A DNA stretch of 64,000 nt from an uncultured Dehalococcoidia bacterium (GCA_951812505.1 CATOSI010000003.1:1116001-1180000), one strand, 5' to 3'. Shown: positions 17,153-29,947, numbered from the stretch's first letter. Made by a program: numbers and translations. The notes: generated by a model not told the origin, from the sequence alone.

Positions 17153-18607
17153 ATGGCAGATCCCCGTACAGAACAGTCTGATGGCGCCCGAAGCTCGCGC
17201 AACTCATCTGCTGGCGATTCTGTCGCCAGAGTCCGTGGTGGAAGGCGACGACCGGGACACGTAACCAGAGACCTGACCAAGGGCAGCATCCCGCGTAACC
17301 TCTGGTACCTGTCCTGGCCCCAGATTGCAGAGAGTTTCCTGAGCGTAGTTGACCAGCTGGCCGATCTCGTGTGGGCGGGTCGGGTCGGATTTCAGGCCAT
17401 TGCCGGGTTTGGAATTGCCCAAACCTACCTAATGCTGATGATGACCGCCCGTATGGGACTGGACGCCGGAATGCGCTCCATGATCTCGCGCGCTGTGGGA
17501 GCGCGCCGCGTCTCCCGCGCCAACCACGTGATGCTTCAGGCCCTCACTCTGTCGCTTGCGTACTCGATTGTGCTGGTGGTCATCGGCATGATTCTGACCG
17601 AACCGCTCCTGCGACTCCTGGGAATCGGCGATGAAGTGGTCAGGCAGGCCGCGGGCTACATGCGATTCCAGTTCATCGCTATGTCCATGATGGGCCTGCA
17701 GCGTCTGACCGCGGGCGGCCTCCAGGCATCCGGGGACAGCATCACGCCTCTAAAAGCGGCCTCAGTATCCAGGATACTGCACCTCGTCCTCAGCCCATTT
17801 CTCATATTTGGCTGGTGGTGGTTCCCGTCGCTTGAGCTTGCGGGCGCGGGCGCTGCCAACCTGATTGCCCAGACTGTTGGCATGAGCATGAACATGAGCG
17901 CTCTCATTCGCGGTACGTCCAGGCTCAGGCTGAGTCTTAGAGGATACTACGTGGACTATCCCATGATCTGGAGCATCCTGAAGATAGGGATTCCCGCGTC
18001 GGTTACCGGAGCGCAGCGGGCGATTTCCCAGCTAATAGTCGTCTTCATGGTAGCGCCCTTTGGAGCGGGAGCTCTCGCCGCCTTCGCGCTGTCTCGCCGG
18101 GCTGAAAACACGGTCAACCATGCCAGCCGAGGAATGGGACGCGCCGCCGGCGCGCTCGCGGGCCAGAACCTGGGAGCCGGTCATACCGAAAGGGCAAGGC
18201 AGTCGCTCATCTGGGCTCTGGTTTACGCGGGAGGCGCGAGTATCGTGGTCTCGGCGATCTTCCTGGCATTTCCGGGTCCAATCGCCGGGTTCTTCAACTC
18301 CGATCCCGAATTCGTGGCGCAGGCGGCTGTCTGGCTCCAGATTCTCGCCGTTGGATACCTGTCCATGAACGCGGTACAGGTTTACACGCAGGGGTTCAAC
18401 ACGACCGGGGACACATTCGCGCCTATGGTAATCATGCTTTCCACCATGTGGCTCGTCGAACTGCCGCTCGCGTTCGCACTGTCGCAGTACACCGGCCTGG
18501 CAGAGTATGGCGTCCCCTGGGCGATAGTGATAGGCATGACGCTCCGGGCGGCGGCGTACACCGTACACTTCTTCCGTGGCACGTGGCTGCGAACCGGCCT
18601 GATGTAG
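17153..18607 (+). CDS. MATE-family efflux transporter
   Basis: A 484-residue polytopic membrane protein with about 12 helices and the MATE pattern: TKGSIPRNLWYLSWPQIAES at the first helix, VVDQLADLVWAGRVG, then the second half beginning WSILKIGIPASVTGAQRAIS. The first 40 residues are polar and poorly conserved. It probably exports cationic or drug-like compounds by Na+ or H+ antiport. It is transcribed alone, between two flavin monooxygenase genes. Confidence 0.92.
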   Translation: MADPRTEQSDGARSSRNSSAGDSVARVRGGRRRPGHVTRDLTKGSIPRNLWYLSWPQIAESFLSVVDQLADLVWAGRVGFQAIAGFGIAQTYLMLMMTARMGLDAGMRSMISRAVGARRVSRANHVMLQALTLSLAYSIVLVVIGMILTEPLLRLLGIGDEVVRQAAGYMRFQFIAMSMMGLQRLTAGGLQASGDSITPLKAASVSRILHLVLSPFLIFGWWWFPSLELAGAGAANLIAQTVGMSMNMSALIRGTSRLRLSLRGYYVDYPMIWSILKIGIPASVTGAQRAISQLIVVFMVAPFGAGALAAFALSRRAENTVNHASRGMGRAAGALAGQNLGAGHTERARQSLIWALVYAGGASIVVSAIFLAFPGPIAGFFNSDPEFVAQAAVWLQILAVGYLSMNAVQVYTQGFNTTGDTFAPMVIMLSTMWLVELPLAFALSQYTGLAEYGVPWAIVIGMTLRAAAYTVHFFRGTWLRTGLM

Positions 18608-18648
18608 AGGCGTCGGCTCTCGCGCTTTTGCCCGCCCTATGGCGCAAG

Positions 18649-18657
18649 TGATAGAAT
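18649..18657 (+). promoter_or_regulatory. Extended -10 promoter for the second flavin monooxygenase
   Basis: TGA-TAGAAT fits an extended -10 motif 69 bases before the ATG at 18727. Confidence 0.4.
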
Positions 18658-18726
18658 CCCTGCGTATTCTGAGTGTGCTGCTGGCCAGCCACGACACACA
18701 CCTCTTACGAAAGCGAGCGTTTCATC

Positions 18727-19899
18727 ATGCCCCTCCCCGAACGAATGAAATTCGGCATCTTCATGGCGCCTTTCCACTGGCAGAACGAAAACCCCACGCA
18801 GGCATACGAAAGGGATTTCGAGCTTATACAGTGGCTGGATTATCTGGACTTCGATGAGGCGTGGATAGGCGAGCATCACAGCGCCGGCTGGGAGACCATC
18901 GCCTCGCCGGAACTGTTCATCGCGGCTGCTGCGGAGCGTACAAAGCATATCAAGCTCGGCACAGGTGTCATCAGCCTGCCGTATCACCATCCGCTGATGG
19001 TCGCCAACCGCATGGTGCAGCTCGACCACATGACGCGCGGTCGCGCGATGCTGGGCGTAGGGCCCGGCGCGCTAAGCACCGACGCCTATATGCTCGGAAT
19101 AGACCCGGTGGACCAGCGCCGGCGAATGGACGAGTCCATGGGCATCATCAAGCGCCTGCTTACAGAGAAGGAACCGATCACACAGGAAAGCTCGTGGTTC
19201 ACCTTGCGCGAGGCCACGCTCCATCTGCGACCCTACACCGTTCCTCACTTCCCTATGGCGGTGGCGGCGGCGCAATCGCCGTCGGGCATGGTGCTGGCGG
19301 GCAAGTACGGACTCGGAGTTCTATCCGTCAGCGTCATAAGGGGCGGCTCCTACGCCCGCGACATGAAGGACTTCTGGAAGATAGCGGAAGACACCGCCGA
19401 GCAGTACGGCAACGTGATGGACCGCAACGAGTGGCGTCTGGTGATCGTCGCCTTCCTGGCGGAGACTCGTAAGGAAGCGCTGGACCAGGCGCGCGTCGGG
19501 GCGGGCCGTTTCCAGCGCGAGTACTTCGAGCAGACTCTCGGCGCCGACGCTACCGACTGCCCCCAGGAGAAGATAGTTGACCTCATGGTCGAGCGCGGCG
19601 CGTGGTGCGTCGGCACGCCGGACGACATGGTCGAGATGATACACCGGCTGGACGAATCGAGCGGCGGGTTCGGCGGACTGCTGATACAGGCGACCGAATT
19701 CGGCACGAGACAGCAGGTGCTTCACAGCTACGAGTTGATGTCGCGCTATGTGATGCCTCACTTCCAGGGTTCCATAGAGAGCCTTCAACGCTCGCAGCAG
19801 TACGCGAAGGACGTTCGCGGCGAACTCGCAAGCCGTCGCGAAGCCGCGATGCAGCGGGCAGCCTCAGACTACGACACCCAGCGCGCTGACCGAAACTAG
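18727..19899 (+). CDS. LLM-class flavin-dependent oxidoreductase (alkanal-monooxygenase-like)
   Basis: A 390-residue luciferase-superfamily monooxygenase. MKFGIFMAPFHW begins the barrel; DEAWIGEHHSAGWE carries the EHH motif seen in alkanal and nitrilotriacetate monooxygenase-type proteins; RGRAMLGVGPGALSTDAYMLG forms the substrate loop. The C terminus is a long charged helix. The chosen ATG at 18727 begins (M)PLPERMKFG; the open frame extends 18 codons upstream with no similarity. It probably inserts oxygen into an organic substrate using reduced flavin. Confidence 0.9.
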   Translation: MPLPERMKFGIFMAPFHWQNENPTQAYERDFELIQWLDYLDFDEAWIGEHHSAGWETIASPELFIAAAAERTKHIKLGTGVISLPYHHPLMVANRMVQLDHMTRGRAMLGVGPGALSTDAYMLGIDPVDQRRRMDESMGIIKRLLTEKEPITQESSWFTLREATLHLRPYTVPHFPMAVAAAQSPSGMVLAGKYGLGVLSVSVIRGGSYARDMKDFWKIAEDTAEQYGNVMDRNEWRLVIVAFLAETRKEALDQARVGAGRFQREYFEQTLGADATDCPQEKIVDLMVERGAWCVGTPDDMVEMIHRLDESSGGFGGLLIQATEFGTRQQVLHSYELMSRYVMPHFQGSIESLQRSQQYAKDVRGELASRREAAMQRAASDYDTQRADRN

Positions 19900-19922
19900 G
19901 TCCAATCACCGAACGATAGTCT

Positions 19923-19971
19923 CCTCTCCCTCGATGGGAGAGGGCCAGGGTGAAGGTGAGTGCCTCACCTT
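19923..19971. repeat. Double hairpin repeat (CCTCTCCC type and AAGGTGAG type)
   Basis: Two adjacent perfect palindromes: CCTCTCCC-TCGAT-GGGAGAGG (19923-19943) and AAGGTGAG-TGC-CTCACCTT (19953-19971). They lie between two genes in the same direction and look like the widespread intergenic 'CTCTCCC' repeat. A related hairpin (CCTTCCCC type) lies at 28467-28489. Confidence 0.6.
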
Positions 19972-20022
19972 GAGAATTACTGACACCTGAATACTAAAAA
20001 CTAACAACTTGGAGACACACCC

Positions 20023-21627
20023 ATGCCAATTATGACAGGCGGCGAGGCACTGGCCAGGTCGCTATACAGAGAAGGAGTACGGGTGATATTCGGTCTGCCG
20101 GGCGTCCAGCTTTACCATGCCCTTGACGGGCTTGCGCAAGAACCCGGAATTCGATTCATCACTACGAGACACGAGCAGGCTACCGCGTATATGGCGGACG
20201 GCTACGCTCGCGCCGGCGGCGGGATCGGGACGGCTATGGTTGTGCCTGGCCCTGGGCTCCAGAACGCAAGCGCGGCCATTGGGACGGCTTACTCCGCGTC
20301 CTCGCCTGTCCTTGTCGTTGCCGGTCAGATTCAGCGCGAATTGATCGGCGCCGACCGCGGTATGCTCCACGAGATCAACGACCAGCTGGACACGATAAAA
20401 CCCGTGACCAAGTGGGCGCACCGGATCTTGGACCCGGCGGAGATTCCCGCCGCCGTTCATGAAGCGTTTCACCAGCTGAAGACCGGACGTCCCAGGCCGG
20501 TGGAGATAGAAATCCCTCCCGAGACACTGGAGGACCAGGCAGACGTTGACCTGTTCGAGCCCGACGTTTACGCGCCCGTAGTTCCCTCAGACGACCGCAT
20601 AAGAGAGGCGGCTCGGATGATAGCCCAGGCGAAGAATCCGCTCCTGTACGCAGGCGGCGGTGCGATATCCTCCAACGCCTCCGAGGCCCTTACCGCGTTC
20701 GCGGAGTTCCTACAGTCTCCCGTGCTTATGACTGCTGAGGGCAAGGGCGCGGTCTCCGACCGCCACTACCTCTCTCTCGGCGGAATGAATTTCAGGAACG
20801 ACCCATACATGCGCCGCATGAAGGACCACGACATCGCTGTCCTTGTAGGAACACGGAACGCTTATCCCGGTTTCCTCTCACAGAAGGTCATACAGATAGA
20901 CATTGACCCAGAGGAGATAGGCCGCAATTACGACGATACCTTCGGTCTGGTCGGCGATGCCAGGCTGACGCTCCAGAAGCTGCAAGCTGCGCTGTCCGAA
21001 ATCTCGCAGCCTCGCGCGAGCCGCCGCGCCGAGATGGACGCCGCCCGCGCCGAGCGGGAGGAGTCCGACCCCAAGCTCGAACCGCAGCACTCGCTCACCA
21101 GGGCTATCAGGAACGCTGTCCCCGACGACGGCATCGTAATCTCCGGCATGACCCAGATAGGCTACTACAGCCGCGTCAACTACCCAGTTTACGAGCCGCG
21201 AACATACCTCACTAGCTCGTACTACGGAAACCTGGGCTACGCCTACCCGGTGGCTCTCGGCGCGAAGGTCGCTCAGCCGGACAAGGCGGTTGTAGCAATC
21301 TCAGGCGACGGCGGCTTCATGTTCGCCTCACAGGAGATGGCGACGGCTGTCAAGTACGGCATCAACGCGGTGGTCGTCGTGTTCAACGACAGCGCCTACG
21401 GGAATGTTCTCAGAGACCAGGTGACCAGATTCGATGGCCGCTCGATAGGGGCTGAACTGCACAATCCCGACTTCATGAAGCTGGCCGACGCCTACGGAAT
21501 GCGGGGCGTTAGGGTCGAGGGCGCTGATCCGAGCGAGCTTGAATCCGCTCTGAAGGAATCCCTGGCGATAGATGCCCCAACACTGCTGGAAGTACCGGTC
21601 AGCATGATGCCGAACCCGTTCACCTAG
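20023..21627 (+). CDS. Thiamine pyrophosphate-dependent enzyme (acetolactate synthase/oxalyl-CoA decarboxylase type)
   Basis: A 534-residue three-domain TPP enzyme. Catalytic Glu51 lies in TTRHEQATAYMADGYAR; the central domain spans about 190-320; the TPP-binding motif GDGGFMFASQEMATA begins at about 427 and runs to FNDSAYGN. GGAG precedes the ATG at 20023. It is followed after 10 bases by an MFS gene, so they probably form an operon in which the carrier brings in the substrate. It could be a 2-oxoacid decarboxylase, glyoxylate carboligase-like or oxalyl-CoA decarboxylase-like; no biosynthetic ilvN-type small subunit is nearby. Confidence 0.88.
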   Translation: MPIMTGGEALARSLYREGVRVIFGLPGVQLYHALDGLAQEPGIRFITTRHEQATAYMADGYARAGGGIGTAMVVPGPGLQNASAAIGTAYSASSPVLVVAGQIQRELIGADRGMLHEINDQLDTIKPVTKWAHRILDPAEIPAAVHEAFHQLKTGRPRPVEIEIPPETLEDQADVDLFEPDVYAPVVPSDDRIREAARMIAQAKNPLLYAGGGAISSNASEALTAFAEFLQSPVLMTAEGKGAVSDRHYLSLGGMNFRNDPYMRRMKDHDIAVLVGTRNAYPGFLSQKVIQIDIDPEEIGRNYDDTFGLVGDARLTLQKLQAALSEISQPRASRRAEMDAARAEREESDPKLEPQHSLTRAIRNAVPDDGIVISGMTQIGYYSRVNYPVYEPRTYLTSSYYGNLGYAYPVALGAKVAQPDKAVVAISGDGGFMFASQEMATAVKYGINAVVVVFNDSAYGNVLRDQVTRFDGRSIGAELHNPDFMKLADAYGMRGVRVEGADPSELESALKESLAIDAPTLLEVPVSMMPNPFT

Positions 21628-21637
21628 GCGGAGGAGG

Positions 21638-22954
21638 TTGGCAGAAGAAACTGCGCAAAGCAAGGCTACCAGCCGTGAACGCGAGGATCGAGGCGTATTC
21701 TACGGCTGGTGGATCGTCATTGCGGGTTCGATCAGCCAGGGCTACACTTCCGGCACTTTCTGGCAGGGATTCGGCGCGTTCTTCGATCCCATCGTAGAGC
21801 AGTTTGGATGGGGGCGCGCCACGACTTCTGCCGCCGTCTCGCTCCAGCGCACCGAGTCGGGCATGATTTCACCATTCGTTGGGTGGTTCATAGACAGGTT
21901 CGGTCCGCGCAGGGTAATGCTGGCAGGTATCGTCGCCACAGGCTTGGGCTTCATCATGCTCAGCAGAATCAACTCCCTGTGGCAGTTCTATCTCGCATTC
22001 ACGATAATCACCCTCGGCCTGTCGTTCGGGACGTTTCTTGTAATTACCACTACGGTCGCCAACTGGTTCGTGTCCAAGCGCACCAAGGCGATGTCCATAA
22101 TGTCGGCCGGGTCGGCGATAGGCGGGCTGCTTGTGCCGGCGATGGTCTGGCTCATCGCCACCACCGACTGGCGCACAGGACTGCTGGCCGTCGGCATTGG
22201 ATTCTGGGTAATGGGGATTCCTGTGTCGCTGGTGATGCGCTCGCGTCCAGAGGACTACAACCTGCTCCCGGACGGCGCTCCACTCGAATCCGGCGACACA
22301 TCATCCGACGGTGATTCCGGCGGAGCCTCCGGTCGCCGACTGGAGGTGACATACACGACCAAAGAGGCGATGAGGACAAGAGTGTTCTGGCAACTTGTCC
22401 TGGCGATGGGCGCGGGACAGCTGATAATTTCCGCGACAGTCCACCAGATACCGGCGCTCACCAGCTTCGGCATCAGTCGCGGCGCTGCGGGTATGGTGAT
22501 TCTCGGAGTGTCCCTGATGAGCCTGGTCGGTCGAATCGCGGCTGGCTGGCTCGGCGACAGGCTGGACAAGAGACACTTCATCGCGGTCTCCTTCGCGCTG
22601 CAATTCGTAGGCACCCTGATTTTCTGCTATACGAGTTCCACCTGGCACCTGATCGGATTCATAGTGTTCTGGGGCGTCGGATTCGGAGCCTCGATACCCG
22701 TCCGGTTCGCCATGCTGGCCGACTATTTCGGACGCAGGAGCTTCGGCACGATCATGGGAATAATGATGACCTTCAGCACTGTGTTTGGAGTCATAGGCCC
22801 CGTATTCGTCGGCTGGATGTTCGACGTGCGCGGAAATTACCGCGAGCCTTTCCTGATTATGGCCGCCTCCATCCTCATAAGCATCCCACTGATACTGACT
22901 TTGAGCAAACCCGGCGCTCCGCTGAATGTACCTGGCAGGCGACGCCCGAGATGA
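21638..22954 (+). CDS. MFS transporter (carboxylate/oxalate-formate antiporter-like)
   Basis: A 438-residue 12-helix MFS protein. It opens with VFYGWWIVIAGSISQGYTSG, a signature shared with the OFA/monocarboxylate carriers and with the MFS protein at 45040. The MFS loop motif is FIDRFGPRRVML, and a Ser/Gly/Asp-rich loop separates the halves. The only in-frame start is TTG at 21638, lying directly after GGAGGAGG, an unusually short spacer. Its position 10 bases after the TPP enzyme suggests the two handle the same acid. Confidence 0.88.
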   Translation: MAEETAQSKATSREREDRGVFYGWWIVIAGSISQGYTSGTFWQGFGAFFDPIVEQFGWGRATTSAAVSLQRTESGMISPFVGWFIDRFGPRRVMLAGIVATGLGFIMLSRINSLWQFYLAFTIITLGLSFGTFLVITTTVANWFVSKRTKAMSIMSAGSAIGGLLVPAMVWLIATTDWRTGLLAVGIGFWVMGIPVSLVMRSRPEDYNLLPDGAPLESGDTSSDGDSGGASGRRLEVTYTTKEAMRTRVFWQLVLAMGAGQLIISATVHQIPALTSFGISRGAAGMVILGVSLMSLVGRIAAGWLGDRLDKRHFIAVSFALQFVGTLIFCYTSSTWHLIGFIVFWGVGFGASIPVRFAMLADYFGRRSFGTIMGIMMTFSTVFGVIGPVFVGWMFDVRGNYREPFLIMAASILISIPLILTLSKPGAPLNVPGRRRPR

Positions 22955-23059
22955 TATGTCCGTGGGTCCCACAAAATGATAACATTGGATAAGCTAGGCG
23001 GATGAAAACAACTTTGGTATTTTGAAAACAGCGTTCTAATCCGGCGTCCTGAACTGAGA

Positions 23060-23238
23060 ATGGACTGGATTCAATCTGCGCTGGATAATCCGGTACAAGT
23101 CCAAATTGAAGCCAACGGACGCATACGCCGCTGGGGTTTATTGCCGAGAGAAACCGTTATCTACGAGTTATAACGGAACCGGACGGAGAGACAGTGCACA
23201 ACGCCTTCTTTGACCGGAGGTTCCGTCCGGATAGCTAG
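23060..23238 (+). pseudogene. Frameshifted small gene (DUF4258-like partner of DUF2283), possible -1 frameshift
   Basis: Frame one runs from ATG 23060 (MDWIQSALDNPVQVQIEANG, then RIRRWGLLPRE) to TAA 23171. The family continuation is found one frame back: ERNRYLRVITEPDGE then TVHNAFFDRRFRPDS, ending at TAG 23236. Together they make a normal 59-residue small protein of the type that precedes DUF2283 genes. The switch occurs at 23134-23146, which contains GGGTTTA in the X XXY YYZ register. Either one base has been lost (or misread) or the gene uses -1 frameshifting; both give the family's normal spacing. The DUF2283 gene begins 10 bases later. Confidence 0.65.
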
Positions 23239-23248
23239 GAGAGAAAAC

Positions 23249-23473
23249 ATGAAGATACAATATGACTCCCACAGCGATATGCTTTATATCGGCCTTCGGG
23301 CAATCGCCAGCGTTGAATCTGAAGAGATTGCGCCGGGTGTCGTAGTGGACTATGACAAGGACAATAAGGTGGTTGGTATCGAGATAACCGATGGCAGCAA
23401 ATATGCTGATACATCCGCCCTTGCGGTGCAAGGCATCCCTGTTCCCATAAGTGGATCATCTCAAAACATATAA
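23249..23473 (+). CDS. DUF2283 family protein
   Basis: A 74-residue protein with the DUF2283 pattern: (M)KIQYDSHSDMLYIGL, then EEIAPGVVVDYDKDNKVVGIEI. The ATG at 23249 follows TAGGAGAG. It is the normal second gene of a pair whose first member (23060-23238) is frameshifted. The function is not known; such pairs are spread like small accessory or toxin-antitoxin-type modules. Confidence 0.82.
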   Translation: MKIQYDSHSDMLYIGLRAIASVESEEIAPGVVVDYDKDNKVVGIEITDGSKYADTSALAVQGIPVPISGSSQNI

Positions 23474-23506
23474 TCTGAACATATATATGATGACAGAGAA
23501 TTAAAT

Positions 23507-24217
23507 ATGGTACAAGCTATCTTCTTCGATGTTTATGGAACTCTGGCGGGCTTCAGGCCGGATCGGTTCGAGATACAGTCCGAGGCGTGTTCGCGCTTCG
23601 GGATGGAGCTGACGCGCGAGGGCGTACTGAGAGGCTACGCGCTGGCCGATGTCTTCATGTCCGAGCAGAACGCCGTGAAGCCCGTGCGAATGATGGACGA
23701 CGAGGAAAGGGATAGATTCTTCGGCGAGTACGAGCGGCGCGTTCTGCGTGGCTGCGGGCACGACGTTACGGTAGAGCAGGCTATGGTGATATGGAGGGCG
23801 GTCCGGAGTATCCCGTATGGCATGGCGCGGTACGACGATGTTCTTCCCGCGTTCGACCTTCTCAAACAGCAGGGGTTTACCCTGGGCCTGATCTCCAACA
23901 TGAACACGCCGGCCACTCAACTGGTAGAGGATATGGGACTGACGCCCTATTTGGACTTCGCCGTCACATCCGGCGAGGTGGGCGTCGAGAAACCTCACGC
24001 CCCTATATTCCGAGAGGCGCTGCGGCGTTCCGGCACCGCCCCGGGGGACACGATTCACGTTGGAGACCAACTCAGCTCCGACATAGCCGGAGCCATGAAT
24101 GCAGGTATAGGTCCCGTCCTGATTGACCGGGACGGGAATCACGTAGGGTACACCGGCTGTCCTCGTATTGAGACGCTGATGGAGTTGCCTACGCTCGCGC
24201 TGGAAATCGGGATGTAA
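23507..24217 (+). CDS. HAD-superfamily hydrolase
   Basis: A 236-residue HAD phosphatase-type protein. Motif I is FFDVYGTLAG with the first Asp of DVYGT as nucleophile; motif II is LISNMN; motif III Lys is in GVEKPHAPIF; motif IV is HVGDQLSSDIAGAMNAG. The helical cap lies at about 20-95. It could be a phosphoglycolate-phosphatase-like or haloacid-type enzyme; the Tyr at DVYGT (instead of DxDGT) is common in the haloacid-dehalogenase-like group. It converges with mfd and abuts it (one base). Confidence 0.88.
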   Translation: MVQAIFFDVYGTLAGFRPDRFEIQSEACSRFGMELTREGVLRGYALADVFMSEQNAVKPVRMMDDEERDRFFGEYERRVLRGCGHDVTVEQAMVIWRAVRSIPYGMARYDDVLPAFDLLKQQGFTLGLISNMNTPATQLVEDMGLTPYLDFAVTSGEVGVEKPHAPIFREALRRSGTAPGDTIHVGDQLSSDIAGAMNAGIGPVLIDRDGNHVGYTGCPRIETLMELPTLALEIGM

Positions 24218-27874
<3,657 letters not shown>

Positions 27875-28022
27875 ATGATGCTTCCAAGACCTCCTCCGTG
27901 TTGAGGAACTACAGTCTGGGCGGTGTCAAACGCCTAAAGGGCGGGCGCGTCTTCGACCCTATATGAGTCTTGCGCGCTCGCCGGAATGGATAAGACGACG
28001 GGCGTATCCAGTGGCTGATGGG

Positions 28023-28388
28023 TCAGTAGATTCCCATTTCGTGAAGGGCGTGGTCATCTATTCCGAAATGGTGGGCGATTTCGTGGACGACGGTTGCGCG
28101 CACCTCGGATACTATCTCCTCGTCGGTGTCGCAGATGCTCTCGATAGCCTTCTTGAAGAGCGTTATCTTGTCCGGCAGGACCAGGTTGTAGTCATACCGG
28201 TCGGGCAGGGGAATTCCCTCGTATAGACCGAGAAGCGACTCTTTTTCCTCGATGCCGGAGCCGATGAGCTGAGTCGGGGATGCCCAGTCCTCGACGACGA
28301 TGTCAAGGTTGTCCATCCGTTCCAGGAACGCCGGCGGGAGTTCCTGTATCGCCTGCCTTACGAGTGTCTCGAATCGGGTTGTGTCCAT
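28023..28388 (-). CDS. Zincin-like metallopeptidase family protein
   Basis: A 121-residue protein with the motif VVHEIAHHFGIDDHALHEMG, an HExxHxxgxxD zinc site. The remainder (IVVEDWASP, LLGLYEGIPLPDR, KITLFKKAIE) matches the small metallopeptidase family near mfd or ATP-dependent genes in Actinobacteria and Chloroflexota. It could be a true protease or a non-proteolytic zincin fold. Start ATG at 28388. Confidence 0.85.
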   Translation of the reverse strand: MDTTRFETLVRQAIQELPPAFLERMDNLDIVVEDWASPTQLIGSGIEEKESLLGLYEGIPLPDRYDYNLVLPDKITLFKKAIESICDTDEEIVSEVRATVVHEIAHHFGIDDHALHEMGIY

Positions 28389-28498
28389 TGTGTATCAATT
28401 TTCAATTAGTAATTTTCAATTATCAGTTGTGGGGTGCTATTTGGCGTAGGCTTCACCCCATCCTAACCTTCCCCTATCAATGGGGAAGGGACTTTTGG
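28389..28498. repeat. Intergenic repeats: AATTTTCAATT tracts and a CCTTCCCC hairpin
   Basis: The first 45 bases contain repeated AATTTTCAATT units (also at 30985-31000 and 34180-34200). The palindrome CCTTCCCC-TATCAAT-GGGGAAGG lies at 28467-28489, ten bases before the end of the aminotransferase gene. It may serve as a bidirectional terminator. Confidence 0.5.
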
Positions 28499-29590
28499 CT
28501 ATCCTTTGAATCCGACCTTTGGGAGTACGTCTTCGATGGCGTCCAGAGTGTCCTGGATATCGCCCTCGGTGGTCCTGCCCATGTGTCCAATGCGGAATAT
28601 CTGGCCCGCGAGGGAAGCCTGTCCGCCGGAAACGATTACGTCGTGTTCTGTCCTGAGTTTGCCGACCAATGCGGTGGCGTCCACACCGTGCGGTATGCTT
28701 ACGGCGGTTACGGTGTTGGAGGCGTAACGCTCGTCGCGGGGGAACAGTTTCAGGCCGAGCGACTTTATGCCGTCGCGGGTGAATTGTCCGACGGCGGCGT
28801 GCCTCTCGAACACGGAGCCCATGCCCTCGACGAGAAGCTGGTCGAGCGCGTTGTCGAGCGCGAACATGATCGACACGGCCGGGGTGTAGGGAGGCTGTCC
28901 GATTTCATAATACTTCTTGTACTGGGCCACGTCGAGGTAGAACTTGGGCATAGTGGATTCGGCGTGGGCGGCCCAGGCGCGGTCGTTGAAGCTGAGGAAG
29001 GCAAATCCGGGAGGGAGCATCCAGCCCTTCTGGGAGGCGGTGGCGACAACATCGAGGCCCCAGGCGTCGGCGGACATAGGTATGGAGGCCACGCTGCTGA
29101 TGCCGTCCACCAGTATCAGTTTGTCGAACTCGCCCTTTACGACATCTGCAACGGCCTGGAGGTCGTTGGTCACCCCGGTGGAGGTCTCGTTGTGGGTTAC
29201 GGTGACGGCCTTGACGTCGGGGTTGTCGTTCAGGCACTTCCTGAGGACATCGAGGTCAATAGCTTCTCCGAACGGGAAGTCGAGGGTCAGCACGTCGGCG
29301 CCAAATGCGGACGCTATGTCGGTGAAACGGTTTCCGAACACGCCGACGGTAGCATTGACCATCTTGTCGCCGGGGGAGAGGGTGTTTACGACGGCGGCTT
29401 CCATGGCTGCGGTGCCGGAGCCGGTAATTATCCAGACGTCGGCGTTGGTCTCGAATACGCGCTTGAGCCGGTCGGTCGTGCTCAGGAGCAGGTCCTTGTA
29501 CTCGGGACCCCTGTGGTTGATCATCGGGCGGGACATATCCTCGAGTATGTCCTCTGGCACGGGTATTGGACCGGGTATGCGCAGGTTCAC
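28499..29590 (-). CDS. Class V aminotransferase (serine-pyruvate/alanine-glyoxylate type)
   Basis: A 363-residue PLP-dependent aminotransferase. The PLP-binding Lys is Lys188 in ATASQKGWMLPPG. Family features include the opening IPGPIPVPEDIL, the phosphate-binding GSGTAAMEAA (58-67), HNETSTGV (133-140) and Asp162-Gly in LVDGISSVASIP. The start is GTG at 29590 after GGAGGAA. Likely reactions are glyoxylate plus alanine or serine; in this setting it could link glyoxylate or photorespiratory-type carbon to amino acids. Confidence 0.9.
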   Translation of the reverse strand: MNLRIPGPIPVPEDILEDMSRPMINHRGPEYKDLLLSTTDRLKRVFETNADVWIITGSGTAAMEAAVVNTLSPGDKMVNATVGVFGNRFTDIASAFGADVLTLDFPFGEAIDLDVLRKCLNDNPDVKAVTVTHNETSTGVTNDLQAVADVVKGEFDKLILVDGISSVASIPMSADAWGLDVVATASQKGWMLPPGFAFLSFNDRAWAAHAESTMPKFYLDVAQYKKYYEIGQPPYTPAVSIMFALDNALDQLLVEGMGSVFERHAAVGQFTRDGIKSLGLKLFPRDERYASNTVTAVSIPHGVDATALVGKLRTEHDVIVSGGQASLAGQIFRIGHMGRTTEGDIQDTLDAIEDVLPKVGFKG

Positions 29591-29728
29591 GGTTTCGTTC
29601 CTCCGGGGTCTGTCGTCTGTTCATCGGCAACGGGAGTTGACCGAATGATTTTAGCAAAGGGTGGGAATGCAATGCGACAGATAAGGATGGATGAAAGCAT
29701 CACAAGAGTAGTGGGCATGAGTATATCC

Positions 29729-29848
29729 ACGAAGGACACGAAGGGGCGCAAAGATATTGGGTATTGACATACTACTACCGCGTCCAGATGATTCTGATGC
29801 AAATCAGGCAGCCCCCGACCCCTAGATTCCCGCCTTCGCGGGAATGAC
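29729..29848. repeat. Repeat cluster: ACGAAGGACACGAAGGGG unit and a second long ATTCCCGC palindrome copy
   Basis: ACGAAGGACACGAAGGGG at about 29731-29748 is a common dispersed repeat. It is followed by a 73-bp copy of the palindromic element (29776-29848) with core ATTCCCGC-CTTC-GCGGGAAT at 29826-29845. The element's upstream arm TACCGCGTCCAG...GATTCTGATG is shared with the copy at 225-300. Confidence 0.7.
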
Positions 29849-29947
29849 AAATGGAATTTGAAAGTACGCTGAATACAACAAAACTAAGTGGACATGGTAC
29901 TACGTTGGATACAATCCAGAAATGTGACGCTTCCGGCGCCGAGTCGG

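Noticed and set aside
28280..29767. 495-codon open frame on the plus strand
   Set aside because: It lies antisense to the class V aminotransferase gene with its PLP motif; the plus-strand translation is Gly/Val-rich with no family resemblance.
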